Assembly: GCF_002161445.1 (NCBI RefSeq)
Contig: NZ_NFHT01000007.1
Coordinates: 1 to 64,000 of the forward strand
Origin: Alistipes sp. An66
Lineage (GTDB): Bacteria; Bacteroidota; Bacteroidia; Bacteroidales; Rikenellaceae
Length of the DNA: 64,000 nt
Reading direction: 5' to 3'
The notes below the pieces were generated by a model. It did not search any database. It was not told the DNA's origin and saw only the letters and a list, made by a program, of their open reading frames with translations. The position numbers and the translations under genes were made by a program. Of this stretch, positions 52,694 to 61,315 are shown piece after piece. How positions within the stretch are numbered: the stretch's first letter is position 1; each line of letters opens with the position of its first letter.

Positions 52694-53338
52694 ATGGAAA
52701 TCCGCAAGATTACGGGGGTGGATCCCGAGAACAGGGCGGCCGTCGAGGCGGCGTTCGCCGGCATCGAACCGCAGGCGATCGCCTGCTGCAACTGGCCGGA
52801 GGAGTTCCCCTACGCACCGGAGGTTTCGTTCCGGATGTTCCACACGGGCGAGTGGCTGCTGCTGCGCTTCGACGTCAGGGAGCGCTACACCGCGGCGCGG
52901 GTCACCGCGGACAACGGCGAAGTCTGGACCGATTCGTGCGTGGAGTTCTTCCTCTCGCCCGACGGCCGAAAGTACTACAACTTCGAAACCACCTGCATCG
53001 GACGTATGCTGCTGGCGGCCCGGACTTCGCGCCACGATGCCGATCCGGCCGGTCCCGAGGTGCTGGCACAGGTAAAACGCTGCACGACGCTGCCCTTCGG
53101 CGAGCCGTTCGGGGAGCGCGAGGGAGACAACCGCTGGTCGCTGACGCTGGCCATCCCGCCGCAGGCGCTCTTCCGCCACGAGATCACGGATTGGAGCGGT
53201 CTCCGGGCCCGCATGAACCTCTACAAGTGCGGCGACCGGCTCTCGCATCCGCACTTCCTGTCGTGGCAGCCCATCCGGACCGAGAAACCCGATTTCCACC
53301 GTCCGGAATTCTTCGGCGAGGTGACCTTCGCCGAATAA
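52694..53338 (+). CDS. CBM9-like protein, cytosolic
   Basis: A 214-aa protein with a carbohydrate-binding family 9-like beta-sandwich: EWLLLRFDVRERYTAARV, VWTDSCVEFFLSPDGRKYYNFE and WSLTLAIPPQALF. No signal peptide is seen, unusual for a binding module. It starts 2 nt after the kinase stop, so it is in the same operon. Its role is unknown; binding or modifying an intracellular amino-sugar derivative is a guess from context. Confidence 0.72.
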   Translation: MEIRKITGVDPENRAAVEAAFAGIEPQAIACCNWPEEFPYAPEVSFRMFHTGEWLLLRFDVRERYTAARVTADNGEVWTDSCVEFFLSPDGRKYYNFETTCIGRMLLAARTSRHDADPAGPEVLAQVKRCTTLPFGEPFGEREGDNRWSLTLAIPPQALFRHEITDWSGLRARMNLYKCGDRLSHPHFLSWQPIRTEKPDFHRPEFFGEVTFAE

Positions 53339-53372
53339 ACCGACAACAAGGACAAACGCAATACACAAAAAT

Positions 53373-55322
53373 ATGAACAACAAGTATTCCTTACCGAAAG
53401 ACGGCGGACTGATCGCCGAATCGGCCCCGCGTGACATCATCCATCGCTACGAAAAGATTCACACGAAGGTCTATGAAAACGAATACAAGGGCGTGCAGTA
53501 CGTGGCCGACGCCATTGTGAAGGCCATCCGCACGTACAACGAGATCCACAGCTCGAACGAGGTCTACGAAGAGCCGCAGCCGTTCGTGCTGGGTCTTACG
53601 ACGGGCCGCACCCCGCTGGGTCTCTACCGGGAGCTGGTCAAGCGCCATCAGGAGGGAAGCATCAGCTTCCGCAACGTGGCCGTTTACAGCCTCGACGAGT
53701 TCTACCCGATCAAGTCGACCGAGCAGCAGAGCCGCAACTACCGCATCCACGAGGAGTTCCTCAACCACATCGACATCCTGCCGGAGAACGTCCACATTCC
53801 CAACGGCACGATCGCCGAGGACCGCGTCTCGGAGTACTGCGCCTCGTACGACCATGCCGTGCGCCACATCGACCTGATGATCATCGGCGTGGGAGAGGAC
53901 GGCCAGATCGGCTTCAACGAACCGGGCTCCTACGTGCGTTCGCGCACGCGCCTCGTGCAGCTCACCTACAACACGCGCAAGATCCAGTCGGGCGCCTTCT
54001 ACGGGTTGGAAAACACCCCCAAGATGGCCATCACGATGGGTATCGACACGATCATGCGCGCCGACCGCATCATCCTGATGGCCTGGGGCGAGAACAAGGC
54101 GCAGATCATCCAGAAGGTCGTCGAGGGCGAGATCACCAACCAGGTCCCGGCATCGTACCTCCAAGGGCACTCGAACATCGAGGTGGTGATCGACGAAAAC
54201 GCCGCACAACTGCTCACCCGCGAGCAGACGCCGTGGATGGTCGGTCCCTGCGAATGGACCCCGAAATTCGTCCGCAAGGCCGTCGTATGGCTCTGCGGCG
54301 TGGTGAAGAAGCCGATCCTGAAACTCACCTACAAGGACTACATCGAGAACTCGCTGGGCGAACTGCTCGAACAGGGCCGGACCTTCGACCAGATCAACAT
54401 CGACGTCTTCAACGACCTGCAACACACCATCTCGGGGTGGCCGGGCGGCAAACCCAACGCCGACGATTCGACGCGCCCCGTTCCGTCGACGCCGTTCCCG
54501 AAACGCGTGGTGATCTTCTCGCCGCACCCCGATGACGACGTGATCTCGATGGGCGGTACGTTCATCCGGCTCGTCCAGCAGGGGCACGACGTACACGTGG
54601 CCTACGAGACATCGGGCAACGTGGCCGTCCACGACGATGTGGTGCTTCAAAACATCGACACGGCCCGCGAACTGGGTTACGGCGACCACTATGCCGAGGT
54701 CGAAAAGATCATCGCCAACAAGAAGAAGGGCGAACCCGAACCGCGCGAACTTCTCAACCTGAAAGGCTCGATCCGCCGTGCCGAGGCCCGTGCCGCCGTG
54801 CGGTCGTTCGGCCTGAACCCCGACACGAACGCCCACTTCCTGAACCTTCCGTTCTACGAGACGGGCGGCATCAAGAAGGGCCAGCTCTCGGAGAAGGACA
54901 CCGAAATCATCGTGAAGCTGCTGCGCGAGGTCAAGCCGCACCAGATCTACGCCGCCGGCGACCTGGCCGACCCGCACGGCACACACCGCACCTGCATGGA
55001 GGCGGTTCTGAATGCGCTGGAAGTGGTCAAGGACGACGAGTGGATGAAGGATTGCCACCTGTGGCTCTACCGCGGCGCCTGGATGGAGTGGGATCTCGGC
55101 ATGGTGGATATGGCCGTGCCCCTGTCACCGGACGAGCTGATCATGAAGCGTCACGCCATCTACCGCCACCTCTCGCAGAAGGACATCATGCCCTTCCCGG
55201 GCGATGACCCGCGCGAGTTCTGGCAGCGGGCCGAGGAGCGCACGCAGAATACCGCGAAACTCTACGACCAGCTGGGCATGGCGGAGTACCAGGCCATCGA
55301 GGTCTTCGTCCGCATGTTCTAA
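53373..55322 (+). CDS. NagB-like / PIG-L deacetylase fusion protein
   Basis: A 649-aa two-domain protein. Residues about 40-300 resemble glucosamine-6-phosphate deaminase ([45 protein letters not shown]). Residues about 375-649 are a PIG-L/LmbE deacetylase with zinc motif [13 protein letters not shown] and the later His in DPHGTHRTC. Together they could remove acetate and ammonia from GlcNAc-6-P-like compounds. In NagB the third motif is normally [11 protein letters not shown], whose His is catalytic; here it is Gln, so the deaminase half may be inactive or altered. A canonical NagB is encoded just downstream. Confidence 0.88.
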   Translation: MNNKYSLPKDGGLIAESAPRDIIHRYEKIHTKVYENEYKGVQYVADAIVKAIRTYNEIHSSNEVYEEPQPFVLGLTTGRTPLGLYRELVKRHQEGSISFRNVAVYSLDEFYPIKSTEQQSRNYRIHEEFLNHIDILPENVHIPNGTIAEDRVSEYCASYDHAVRHIDLMIIGVGEDGQIGFNEPGSYVRSRTRLVQLTYNTRKIQSGAFYGLENTPKMAITMGIDTIMRADRIILMAWGENKAQIIQKVVEGEITNQVPASYLQGHSNIEVVIDENAAQLLTREQTPWMVGPCEWTPKFVRKAVVWLCGVVKKPILKLTYKDYIENSLGELLEQGRTFDQINIDVFNDLQHTISGWPGGKPNADDSTRPVPSTPFPKRVVIFSPHPDDDVISMGGTFIRLVQQGHDVHVAYETSGNVAVHDDVVLQNIDTARELGYGDHYAEVEKIIANKKKGEPEPRELLNLKGSIRRAEARAAVRSFGLNPDTNAHFLNLPFYETGGIKKGQLSEKDTEIIVKLLREVKPHQIYAAGDLADPHGTHRTCMEAVLNALEVVKDDEWMKDCHLWLYRGAWMEWDLGMVDMAVPLSPDELIMKRHAIYRHLSQKDIMPFPGDDPREFWQRAEERTQNTAKLYDQLGMAEYQAIEVFVRMF

Positions 55323-55405
55323 ATCCGATTCCGGAGGGGAGGGGCCGCAGTTCCCTCCCCGGCCGTGAATCGACAAAACCGAAAATCATTCAAAAACACA
55401 GGCTT

Positions 55406-56206
55406 ATGCGTTTAATCATCGAAAATACCCCGCAGCAGGTCGCCCAATGGGCCGCCAACTACATCATCCAGCAGATCAAGGCCAAGGAGCAGGTGACCAA
55501 GTCTCCGTTCGTGCTGGGACTTCCGACGGGCTCGACGCCGCTGGAAACCTACAAGGAGCTGATCCGCCGCCACAAGACGGGCGAAGTGTCGTTCAAGAAC
55601 GTCATCACGTTCAACATGGACGAGTATGTGGGACTTCCGGAGGAGCACCCCGAGAGCTACCATTCGTTCATGTGGAACAACTTCTTCAAGCACATCGACA
55701 TCAAGCCGGAGAATGTGAACATTCTGGACGGCAATGCCGAGGATCTGGTGAAGGAGTGCGCCGACTACGAAGCGCGGATCGTGGAGGCGGGCGGCATCGA
55801 TCTCTTCATGGGCGGCGTGGGCGAAGACGGCCACATTGCCTTCAACGAGCCGTTCTCGTCGCTGAACTCCCGCACGCGGATGAAGACGCTGACGCAGGAT
55901 ACGATTCAGGTGAACTCGCGGTTCTTCGGGGGTGACATCACGCTGGTTCCGAAGACGGCGCTGACGGTAGGAGTCGGCACGGTGCTTTCGGCCAAGAAGG
56001 TGCTGATCCTGGCCACGGGCCACAAGAAGGCGCGTGCGGTGCGTCACGGTGTCGAAGGGGCATACAACCACCAGTGGACGATCTCGGCGTTGCAGGTTCA
56101 CCCGAACGGGATTCTGGTCTGCGACGACCCGGCAGCCGAGGAGCTTCGCGTCTCGACGTACCGCTACTTCAAGGACATCGAGCGCGACAACCTGATCTCG
56201 AAATAA
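55406..56206 (+). CDS. nagB: Glucosamine-6-phosphate deaminase
   Basis: A 266-aa enzyme converting glucosamine-6-phosphate to fructose-6-phosphate and ammonia. All NagB motifs are intact: [29 protein letters not shown] (catalytic Asp), [16 protein letters not shown] (catalytic His), then NSRFFGGD and [23 protein letters not shown]. The length matches E. coli NagB. It is 83 nt after the fusion gene and is the last gene before a terminator. It is the exit from amino-sugar breakdown into glycolysis. Confidence 0.96.
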   Translation: MRLIIENTPQQVAQWAANYIIQQIKAKEQVTKSPFVLGLPTGSTPLETYKELIRRHKTGEVSFKNVITFNMDEYVGLPEEHPESYHSFMWNNFFKHIDIKPENVNILDGNAEDLVKECADYEARIVEAGGIDLFMGGVGEDGHIAFNEPFSSLNSRTRMKTLTQDTIQVNSRFFGGDITLVPKTALTVGVGTVLSAKKVLILATGHKKARAVRHGVEGAYNHQWTISALQVHPNGILVCDDPAAEELRVSTYRYFKDIERDNLISK

Positions 56207-56233
56207 CCGAGAGAGGGGGGGGGCAGCAAAGGG

Positions 56234-56275
56234 CCGGCAGAAGAGGACCGGCAGAAGAGGACCGGCAGGAGAGGG
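56234..56275 (+). repeat. Three tandem 14-bp repeats after nagB
   Basis: CCGGCAGAAGAGGA occurs at 56234 and 56248, and a one-base variant at 56262. Preceded by a run of ten G (56215-56224). Non-coding; slippage product likely. Confidence 0.7.
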
Positions 56276-56353
56276 CACAACAAGACACTCTGCCCGAAGG
56301 CTGTTTCTCACGGAGATTGTTCTTCCCGGAATTCCGGAACGCCCACCCACACG

Positions 56354-56388
56354 AAAAACCCCGCAGGCAGCAAGCCTGCGGGGTTTTT
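56354..56388. terminator. Bidirectional terminator between nagB and the BtuG-like gene
   Basis: AAAAACCCCGCAGG...CCTGCGGGGTTTTT, 14-bp arms, A and T tails on both sides. Confidence 0.88.
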
Positions 56389-56410
56389 GTTGTAACCGTT
56401 TCCAAAAGAG

Positions 56411-57499
56411 TTATCGGAAAATCACCATGGAGGGATACCAATAGGAAGTGTCCGTATAAGCAATGGTATTTTTCTGCTCGCCCGTTTTACCGTCCACAAC
56501 ATAAATAGTTATGTTGGCACCCCAGTCAGAGGTATAGAACAGATAGAGGTCCCCGGTTTTAGGATCGACATTCAACCCTTTTCCATATACGGAGTAAGTT
56601 TCGGGGGCAGCAAAGAACTTTTCGGCGGTATTCGTTGCAACCGAATACTTGTACACATCGGTACCCGATCCCCCTACATCGGACAGGAAGAAAAGTGCAT
56701 TCCCTTCTTTCGAAACGCTCAATGCACTCGGAGTGTAAGCCCACTTGTTATAATAAACAGACAGTCCGTCGGAGAGAGTTAGCTCCTCATCCGTCAAGGT
56801 CGACATATCAATCTTGACCAGTTTATTACCATTCGCGGCCCACAAATAGCCGCCGACCTCGGCAAACCCCGTCGTTGCGGCCGAGAGTTCCTTTACGGAT
56901 TCAAGGGTTTGAGCATTGTAGACCTTGATTTTATGTTCGGCATTTGCAGTGGTGGTCATGAAGATATAACCGTTCTTCACGCAAACATCTCCCCACAAAT
57001 CACGACCTTCATAGAAAGCGCTCCCCAGTTTCACGGGATTGAGCGTTACGGAATAAGCCCCGGCACCCGTAGTCAACACACCATGGCTGTCGTCAATCAG
57101 TGCCAAAGCGCGGGCCTGCGAGCTCAAGTCGCCCTCGGGAAGCGACGAGCGTTTCAGAAAATCGTCAAAACCGATCTCGGTCAGATACGGAGTCTCCTTC
57201 GTCACGACATATAGGAAATCATCGCTATACACAGCCATGGATCCCGTATTGCCGAGGGTTTCATCCGGATTATTCGTCTGAAAGAGGTTCAACGTCCAGC
57301 CTCCATCGGGAGTGTAATAATTGATCGAAGCGGGAGTATGCCCAAAGGAACCTTCATTCACGACATAAAAACCTCCCGTATACTTATCCTGGGAGGGGGC
57401 AGGAGAAGGGGTTCCTTTGTCCTCGTCGTCCTTCGAGCAGCCGACAAAAGCCAGCGCCGTCACCAGCGCAAGGGCCGAAGCAAATAAAAATTTTTTCAT
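56411..57499 (-). CDS. BtuG-like beta-propeller surface lipoprotein (DUF5074)
   Basis: A 362-aa lipoprotein (lipobox FVGC near 21, then acidic linker SKDDEDK) with repeated propeller-blade strands: GGFYVVNEGSFGHTPASINYYTPDG, NTGSMAVYSDDFLYVVTKE, GFAEVGGYLWAANGNKLVKIDMSTL and GKGLNVDPKTGDLYLFYTSDW. This is the pattern of DUF5074/YncE-like proteins, including BtuG, the high-affinity surface cobalamin-binding partner of BtuB in Bacteroides (family knowledge). The cobalamin riboswitch 190 nt upstream strongly supports a vitamin B12 or corrinoid role. No btuB or btuFCD is adjacent, so this is a single-gene unit. Base composition is lower in GC than most neighbours. Confidence 0.8.
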   Translation of the reverse strand: MKKFLFASALALVTALAFVGCSKDDEDKGTPSPAPSQDKYTGGFYVVNEGSFGHTPASINYYTPDGGWTLNLFQTNNPDETLGNTGSMAVYSDDFLYVVTKETPYLTEIGFDDFLKRSSLPEGDLSSQARALALIDDSHGVLTTGAGAYSVTLNPVKLGSAFYEGRDLWGDVCVKNGYIFMTTTANAEHKIKVYNAQTLESVKELSAATTGFAEVGGYLWAANGNKLVKIDMSTLTDEELTLSDGLSVYYNKWAYTPSALSVSKEGNALFFLSDVGGSGTDVYKYSVATNTAEKFFAAPETYSVYGKGLNVDPKTGDLYLFYTSDWGANITIYVVDGKTGEQKNTIAYTDTSYWYPSMVIFR

Positions 57500-57691
57500 C
57501 GTTGTTTGGTTTAAATTAAAATATGTATAAAAACAAAAAATCCGGTCCCGGACCTCCCGAGATCGAATCCTCCGTTCCGACACACCTCCCGAACCACACA
57601 ACGTCTTTGCAGCAGCCCAAGGCCGACTTCCACGATGCTCCGTTCTCCGCAGATGCGCTCGAAAAAAGATTCTCCCCTCCCGGGAAGCTGC

Positions 57692-57895
57692 AAGGCAGGT
57701 CTTCTGGCTCGTTCCTGTCGCAACGCCTTCCCGGTCCTCGGGGACCAGTGGCCAGCGTGTTGCGACCCGTACGGAACTTACAGCAGCGGGAACTGCTGCC
57801 GATTTTCACGGCATTCCCTTTTCATCACGCAGAGCCTCACAACCTCCTGCATACGCAATCGCATACCTCGGGATCGGCCCTTTGTGAACCTTGGC
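57692..57895 (-). promoter_or_regulatory. Cobalamin riboswitch
   Basis: Reading the minus strand, the conserved AdoCbl/MeCbl aptamer blocks appear in order: AAAAGGGAATGCCGTGAAA near 57829-57809, CGGCAGCAGTTCCCGCTGCTG, GCCACTGG (57751-57744), GGGAAGGCG, and the terminal box AGCCAGAAGACCTGCC (57708-57693). A weak hairpin (TCCG-GGAC-CGGA) followed by TTTTTTG at about 57533-57550 may be the expression platform. Together they predict repression of the BtuG-like gene when cobalamin is plentiful. The exact 5' boundary is approximate. Confidence 0.93.
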
Positions 57896-57899
57896 GGTG

Positions 57900-57928
57900 C
57901 AAAGTTAGAAAATAAATTCGTATCTTTG
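57900..57928. promoter_or_regulatory. Overlapping divergent -7 boxes (riboswitch / fabD)
   Basis: The minus strand has TAACTTTG (57907-57900), leading into the cobalamin riboswitch. The plus strand has TATCTTTG (57921-57928), 29 nt before fabD. Clear -33 boxes are not seen for either. Confidence 0.5.
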
Positions 57929-57957
57929 CCACCGCTAAACCAAAAAACACGAAAATC

Positions 57958-58839
57958 ATGAAGCACGCTTACGTGTTCCCGGGCCAGGGCGCCCAGGCCG
58001 TCGGGATGGGCAAGGACCTCTACGACAACGTTCCCGCAGCCAAAGAGCTCTTCGAGAAAGCCAACGAAATACTCGGTTTCCGCATCACCGACATCATGTT
58101 CGCCGGAACCGACGAGCAGCTCAAACAGACGAAAGTCACCCAACCGGCCGTCTTCCTCCATTCGGTCATCATGGCCAAGGCGCTGGGTGTGAATCCCGAT
58201 GCCGTTGCCGGACACTCGCTGGGCGAGTTCTCGGCACTGGTCGTAGCCGGCGCGCTTTCGTTCGAGGATGGTCTGAAACTGGTCTCGAAACGTGCCATGG
58301 CCATGCAGGCCGCCTGCGAGGCACAGCCCGGAACGATGGCTGCGATCCTCGGTCTGGACGACAAGACCGTCGAGGAGATCTGCGCCTCGATCGAGGGTGT
58401 GGTCGTTGCCGCCAACTACAACTGCCCGGGGCAGTTGGTGATCTCGGGAGCCGTGGAGGCCGTAGATGCCGCCTGTGAGAAGGCCAAGGCTGCCGGAGCG
58501 CGCCGTGCGCTGCGTCTGCCCGTGGGCGGGGCGTTCCACTCGCCGCTGATGGAGCCCGCCAAGCAGGAGCTCGAAAAGGCCATCAGCGAGGCGCCGTTCC
58601 AGACGCCCGTGTGCCCGATCTACCAGAACGTGGACGCCAAGCCCTATACCGATCCGGCCGCCATCAAGGCCAACCTGATCGCCCAGCTGACGGCCCCCGT
58701 GCGCTGGACCTACATCGTGAAGAACATGCTCGCCGACGGGGTGACGGAGTTCACCGAACTCGGTCCCGGCACGGTGTTGCAGGGTCTGATCCGCAAGGTC
58801 GACGCCAACGCCGCCGTCAAGTCGAAATCGACGCTGTAA
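57958..58839 (+). CDS. fabD: Malonyl-CoA:ACP transacylase
   Basis: A 293-aa enzyme that loads malonate onto acyl carrier protein for fatty-acid synthesis. FPGQGAQAVGMGKDL is at the N-terminus, the catalytic Ser is in AGHSLGEFSALVVAG (near residue 90), and the catalytic His in VGGAFHSPLMEPA (near 197). Length matches FabD. It is a single-gene unit with its own promoter and terminator. Confidence 0.95.
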   Translation: MKHAYVFPGQGAQAVGMGKDLYDNVPAAKELFEKANEILGFRITDIMFAGTDEQLKQTKVTQPAVFLHSVIMAKALGVNPDAVAGHSLGEFSALVVAGALSFEDGLKLVSKRAMAMQAACEAQPGTMAAILGLDDKTVEEICASIEGVVVAANYNCPGQLVISGAVEAVDAACEKAKAAGARRALRLPVGGAFHSPLMEPAKQELEKAISEAPFQTPVCPIYQNVDAKPYTDPAAIKANLIAQLTAPVRWTYIVKNMLADGVTEFTELGPGTVLQGLIRKVDANAAVKSKSTL

Positions 58840-58859
58840 GCGACAGCCCGCTCAAACAG

Positions 58860-58892
58860 AAGCGTCCGCCGTGTATCGGCGGACGCTTTTTC
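58860..58892 (+). terminator. Terminator of fabD
   Basis: AGCGTCCGCCG and CGGCGGACGCT, 11-bp stem, loop TGTAT, then TTTTT. Confidence 0.88.
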
Positions 58893-58913
58893 ATCTTCCG
58901 ACGGATGTCTCCA

Positions 58914-59864
58914 TCAGAACTTATGCACGGCACGGACGCTCCAAACCGTCGCCTTGCTCTCCCCCTCGGAGCGGAGTGTCCCGTAGGGTTTCCGGTGCGA
59001 GCGCCACACGACCTCCGGGCGGCACCCCACATCGACGCCATAGCCCCGTGCGGCATCCTTCTCGGTCGACGACCAGAAGCGGAACGCCGGCCAGCGGGGA
59101 TAGGGATCCCCTCCATAGCGGGCCATGCAGGCATTGAAGCGGTTCCTCAACGCATCGTAATCGCCCATACTGAACTTCCCGTCCTCGACCGCGTCGCCGA
59201 ACAGGTCCCACAGTCCCTTCAACTCGTCGCGCGAAGGCAGGTACCAGCCCGCGCCCTTGGCTTCGCACCAGGCGAAGGCCGGGTAATCGGAGAGCGCAAA
59301 GCCGATCGACGGAAGCGCCTCCAACAGGCGGAGGCGGTTGTTCCACCCGTCCGAACAGTCGGTCGTTCCGAGCGCAACCCCTCCATGATACGCATACCGG
59401 ACTTCCGTCCAGCCCGATATCATCTCCACGGTACCGGCCAGGATCTGCCGGTTCGCCTCGCCCACCCACGGCAGCTCTGCCTGGTCGAGCGACAGGAGCA
59501 GCCCGTGGCGCCCGCCGTCGGTTACCGAGATGACCAGCCCCCGCACGCCGTCCTCGTCGAACAGGTCGCCGGGGCGGTAGGACTTCGTCACGGCGGGCCA
59601 CGGATACTCCGCAGCGGCGCTCACGGCACGATCCGTCATGAAAAAGTCCTGCGTACCGTTGCGGTATGTTACGGAAAAGACTTCGGAACGCGGCAGCATC
59701 AGCACCTCATCCGGACCGTCCCACAGCCGGTAAATGAGGTGCGTGTCGGTAACCTCCCGCACCTCGGCCCGAATCTCCTCGGCATTGCGCAGCAGGATCA
59801 CATCCTGGGCCCGGGCGCCCGAACACCATACGGCCGCGACGAGCAACAACCAAACGCGTCCCAT
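58914..59864 (-). CDS. Secreted protein: envelope module plus DUF1566/Lcl-like domain
   Basis: A 316-aa exported protein (signal MGRVWLLLVAAVWCSGARA). Residues about 20-80 (QDVILLRNAEEIRAEVREVTDTHLIYR...YRNGTQDFF) match the N-terminal module of the protein encoded directly upstream. The C-terminal 200 residues resemble DUF1566/Lcl C-type-lectin-like domains: AWCEAKGAGWYLPSRDELKGLW, FRFWSSTEKDAARGYGVDV, VWSVRAVHKF. Its start lies 2 nt after the upstream stop, so the two are one operon. Function unknown; binding at the cell envelope is likely. Confidence 0.75.
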   Translation of the reverse strand: MGRVWLLLVAAVWCSGARAQDVILLRNAEEIRAEVREVTDTHLIYRLWDGPDEVLMLPRSEVFSVTYRNGTQDFFMTDRAVSAAAEYPWPAVTKSYRPGDLFDEDGVRGLVISVTDGGRHGLLLSLDQAELPWVGEANRQILAGTVEMISGWTEVRYAYHGGVALGTTDCSDGWNNRLRLLEALPSIGFALSDYPAFAWCEAKGAGWYLPSRDELKGLWDLFGDAVEDGKFSMGDYDALRNRFNACMARYGGDPYPRWPAFRFWSSTEKDAARGYGVDVGCRPEVVWRSHRKPYGTLRSEGESKATVWSVRAVHKF

Positions 59865-59866
59865 GA

Positions 59867-60829
59867 CTAAAACCGGTATTTGACGACGATCCCCAGCGAC
59901 GAAGGCTTGTTCCCCGCATTTTTATTGGGCGAAGCCACCGCGAACTGATATTGCAACCCGAGGTCCACGGACCGGAACGAATAGCCCAGATCGAGATACG
60001 GATATACGGTGAACGAGCGGATGACATCATCCCCGGCTTTCTCCCACGAACCGCGCCCGATACCGTTCCCCGCGACCTGCTCCCACACAGACTCGAAGAA
60101 CGCTCCGGAGAGATCGATCTTGCCCTGCAAACTCATCACATAGGCGAACCGGAGCCCGCCCTGCACATAGAATCCGTTGCGCACGGGCCGCCACCCGTAA
60201 TAGAGTGCGGCGAACAGGGCGTCGTACTTCATCCTGAAATCGAAGGACCCTTCCGCGTCCGAGGCGGAGATGCTCGTCAGACTTGCATCGTGCATGTATC
60301 CGAGTCCTGCACCGACATGTCCCTCGCCGGATTTCTTGAAGAAATGCTCGACGAAGGCCGACAGGGCAAACGTCATCCGGGGCTTGCCCGTATAGCTGGC
60401 GACATCCCCGTATCCGGACAATCCCTCCTCGAAATAGGACTTGAAAGACCAGAAGCTCAAACCGACCTCCCCCTTCACGCCGAACCAAGTCGTTTTTTCA
60501 CGCTCGGCCCTCTTCACGGCAGCCGCCGACTGCGCAACCTCCTCGCGTGTCGGGAGTGCCGGAGCGGACGAGGCCGGCGCCGGGTCTTCAAACGGCGTGA
60601 TGACCTCCTTGCCGCCCGACTCGTAACGGATGATGAAAATTTCGCCGCGGGAGATCGAATAGATCGGGCCCGAAAGGTTGTCATACTTCCGGTAACGGAT
60701 CGTCCGGTCCCCCACCTCCACGACTTTCGCCCGGATCTCCTCGCCGGATCTCTTTACAAGAATGTCCTGGGCCGACACACTCCACACGGCCGCCGCAACA
60801 ACAAACAACAAAAGGAACAGTTTCTTCAT
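59867..60829 (-). CDS. Outer-membrane beta-barrel protein with shared N-terminal module
   Basis: A 320-aa exported protein (MKKLFLLLFVVAAAVWSVSAQ). Residues 21-80 (QDILVKRSGEEIRAKVVEVGDRTIRYRKY...EIFIIRYESGGKE) form a small beta module. A Pro/Ala linker follows, then about 210 residues with alternating aromatic strands (VKGEVGLSFWSFKSYF, FALSAFVEHFF, FYVQGGLRFAYVMSL, YPYLDLGYSFRSVDLGLQYQF), ending GIVVKYRF. The final Phe and strand pattern fit an 8-strand outer-membrane barrel. The leader carries the CGGCTCC...GGAGCCG stem-loop. Function unknown. Confidence 0.75.
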   Translation of the reverse strand: MKKLFLLLFVVAAAVWSVSAQDILVKRSGEEIRAKVVEVGDRTIRYRKYDNLSGPIYSISRGEIFIIRYESGGKEVITPFEDPAPASSAPALPTREEVAQSAAAVKRAEREKTTWFGVKGEVGLSFWSFKSYFEEGLSGYGDVASYTGKPRMTFALSAFVEHFFKKSGEGHVGAGLGYMHDASLTSISASDAEGSFDFRMKYDALFAALYYGWRPVRNGFYVQGGLRFAYVMSLQGKIDLSGAFFESVWEQVAGNGIGRGSWEKAGDDVIRSFTVYPYLDLGYSFRSVDLGLQYQFAVASPNKNAGNKPSSLGIVVKYRF

Positions 60830-60855
60830 GACTGTTGGATTTTTTATTTGCTTCC

Positions 60856-60902
60856 CGGCTCCGACAAAGCGGTTGGACAAAAAACAAAAAAGTGTGGAGC
60901 CG
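60856..60902 (-). promoter_or_regulatory. Leader stem-loop, copy 2 (CGGCTCC...GGAGCCG)
   Basis: The minus strand reads CGGCTCCACACTTTT, a T-rich loop, then GGAGCCG, 26 nt before the ATG at 60829. It matches copy 1 at 1631-1672 in the stem, in the first seven loop bases and in distance to the start codon. The rest of 60903-61227 holds no gene that can be supported. Confidence 0.5.
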
Positions 60903-61227
60903 TTCGCCCGTCCGGACAGAAGGCTCATGCAAGCCGAAAATCGCAGAAACCGGATCTCACAGCCGCATACGATGTTGCGCCTCGAACCATCGAAATTTCT
61001 CCGATTTCCATCCCGGACAAAAGCGAAACACTTTCACCAAAAACAGTTCTGCCGGACTCCCGACAAAACAAAGATATGAAAAAAACCTCCGCTTCCAAAC
61101 AGGCGGCGAAAATCCTCCGGAGCCATGCCGGAGCGCCGCAACCGCGGCCATGCTCCAAACAGGTCTTCACGACGTACAGTCGGTTAAATATCAATGGATT
61201 GAGAAGAGGCACCCCTTCTGCGCAACA

Positions 61228-61298
61228 AAATTTATTAAATTTATTAAAAAGCTGTTGCGGTTTTTAAATAAATTTATTACTTTTGCAAAGTTAGTAAA
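61228..61298 (+). promoter_or_regulatory. Promoter and candidate operator of the ROK regulator
   Basis: -33 TTG (61255-61257), 20-bp spacer, -7 TACTTTTG (61278-61285). AAATTTATTA occurs three times (61228, 61237, 61270). A 26-bp imperfect palindrome, TTTATTAC...GTTAGTAAA (61273-61298), covers the -7 box and start region. This suggests autoregulation by the ROK protein encoded 18 nt downstream. Confidence 0.55.
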
Positions 61299-61315
61299 AA
61301 AATCAGCCCGCAAGG

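Noticed and set aside
56234..56275. CRISPR-like short repeats after nagB
   Set aside because: The units are 14 bp, directly tandem and without spacers; no cas genes are present. No CRISPR array is seen anywhere in the window.
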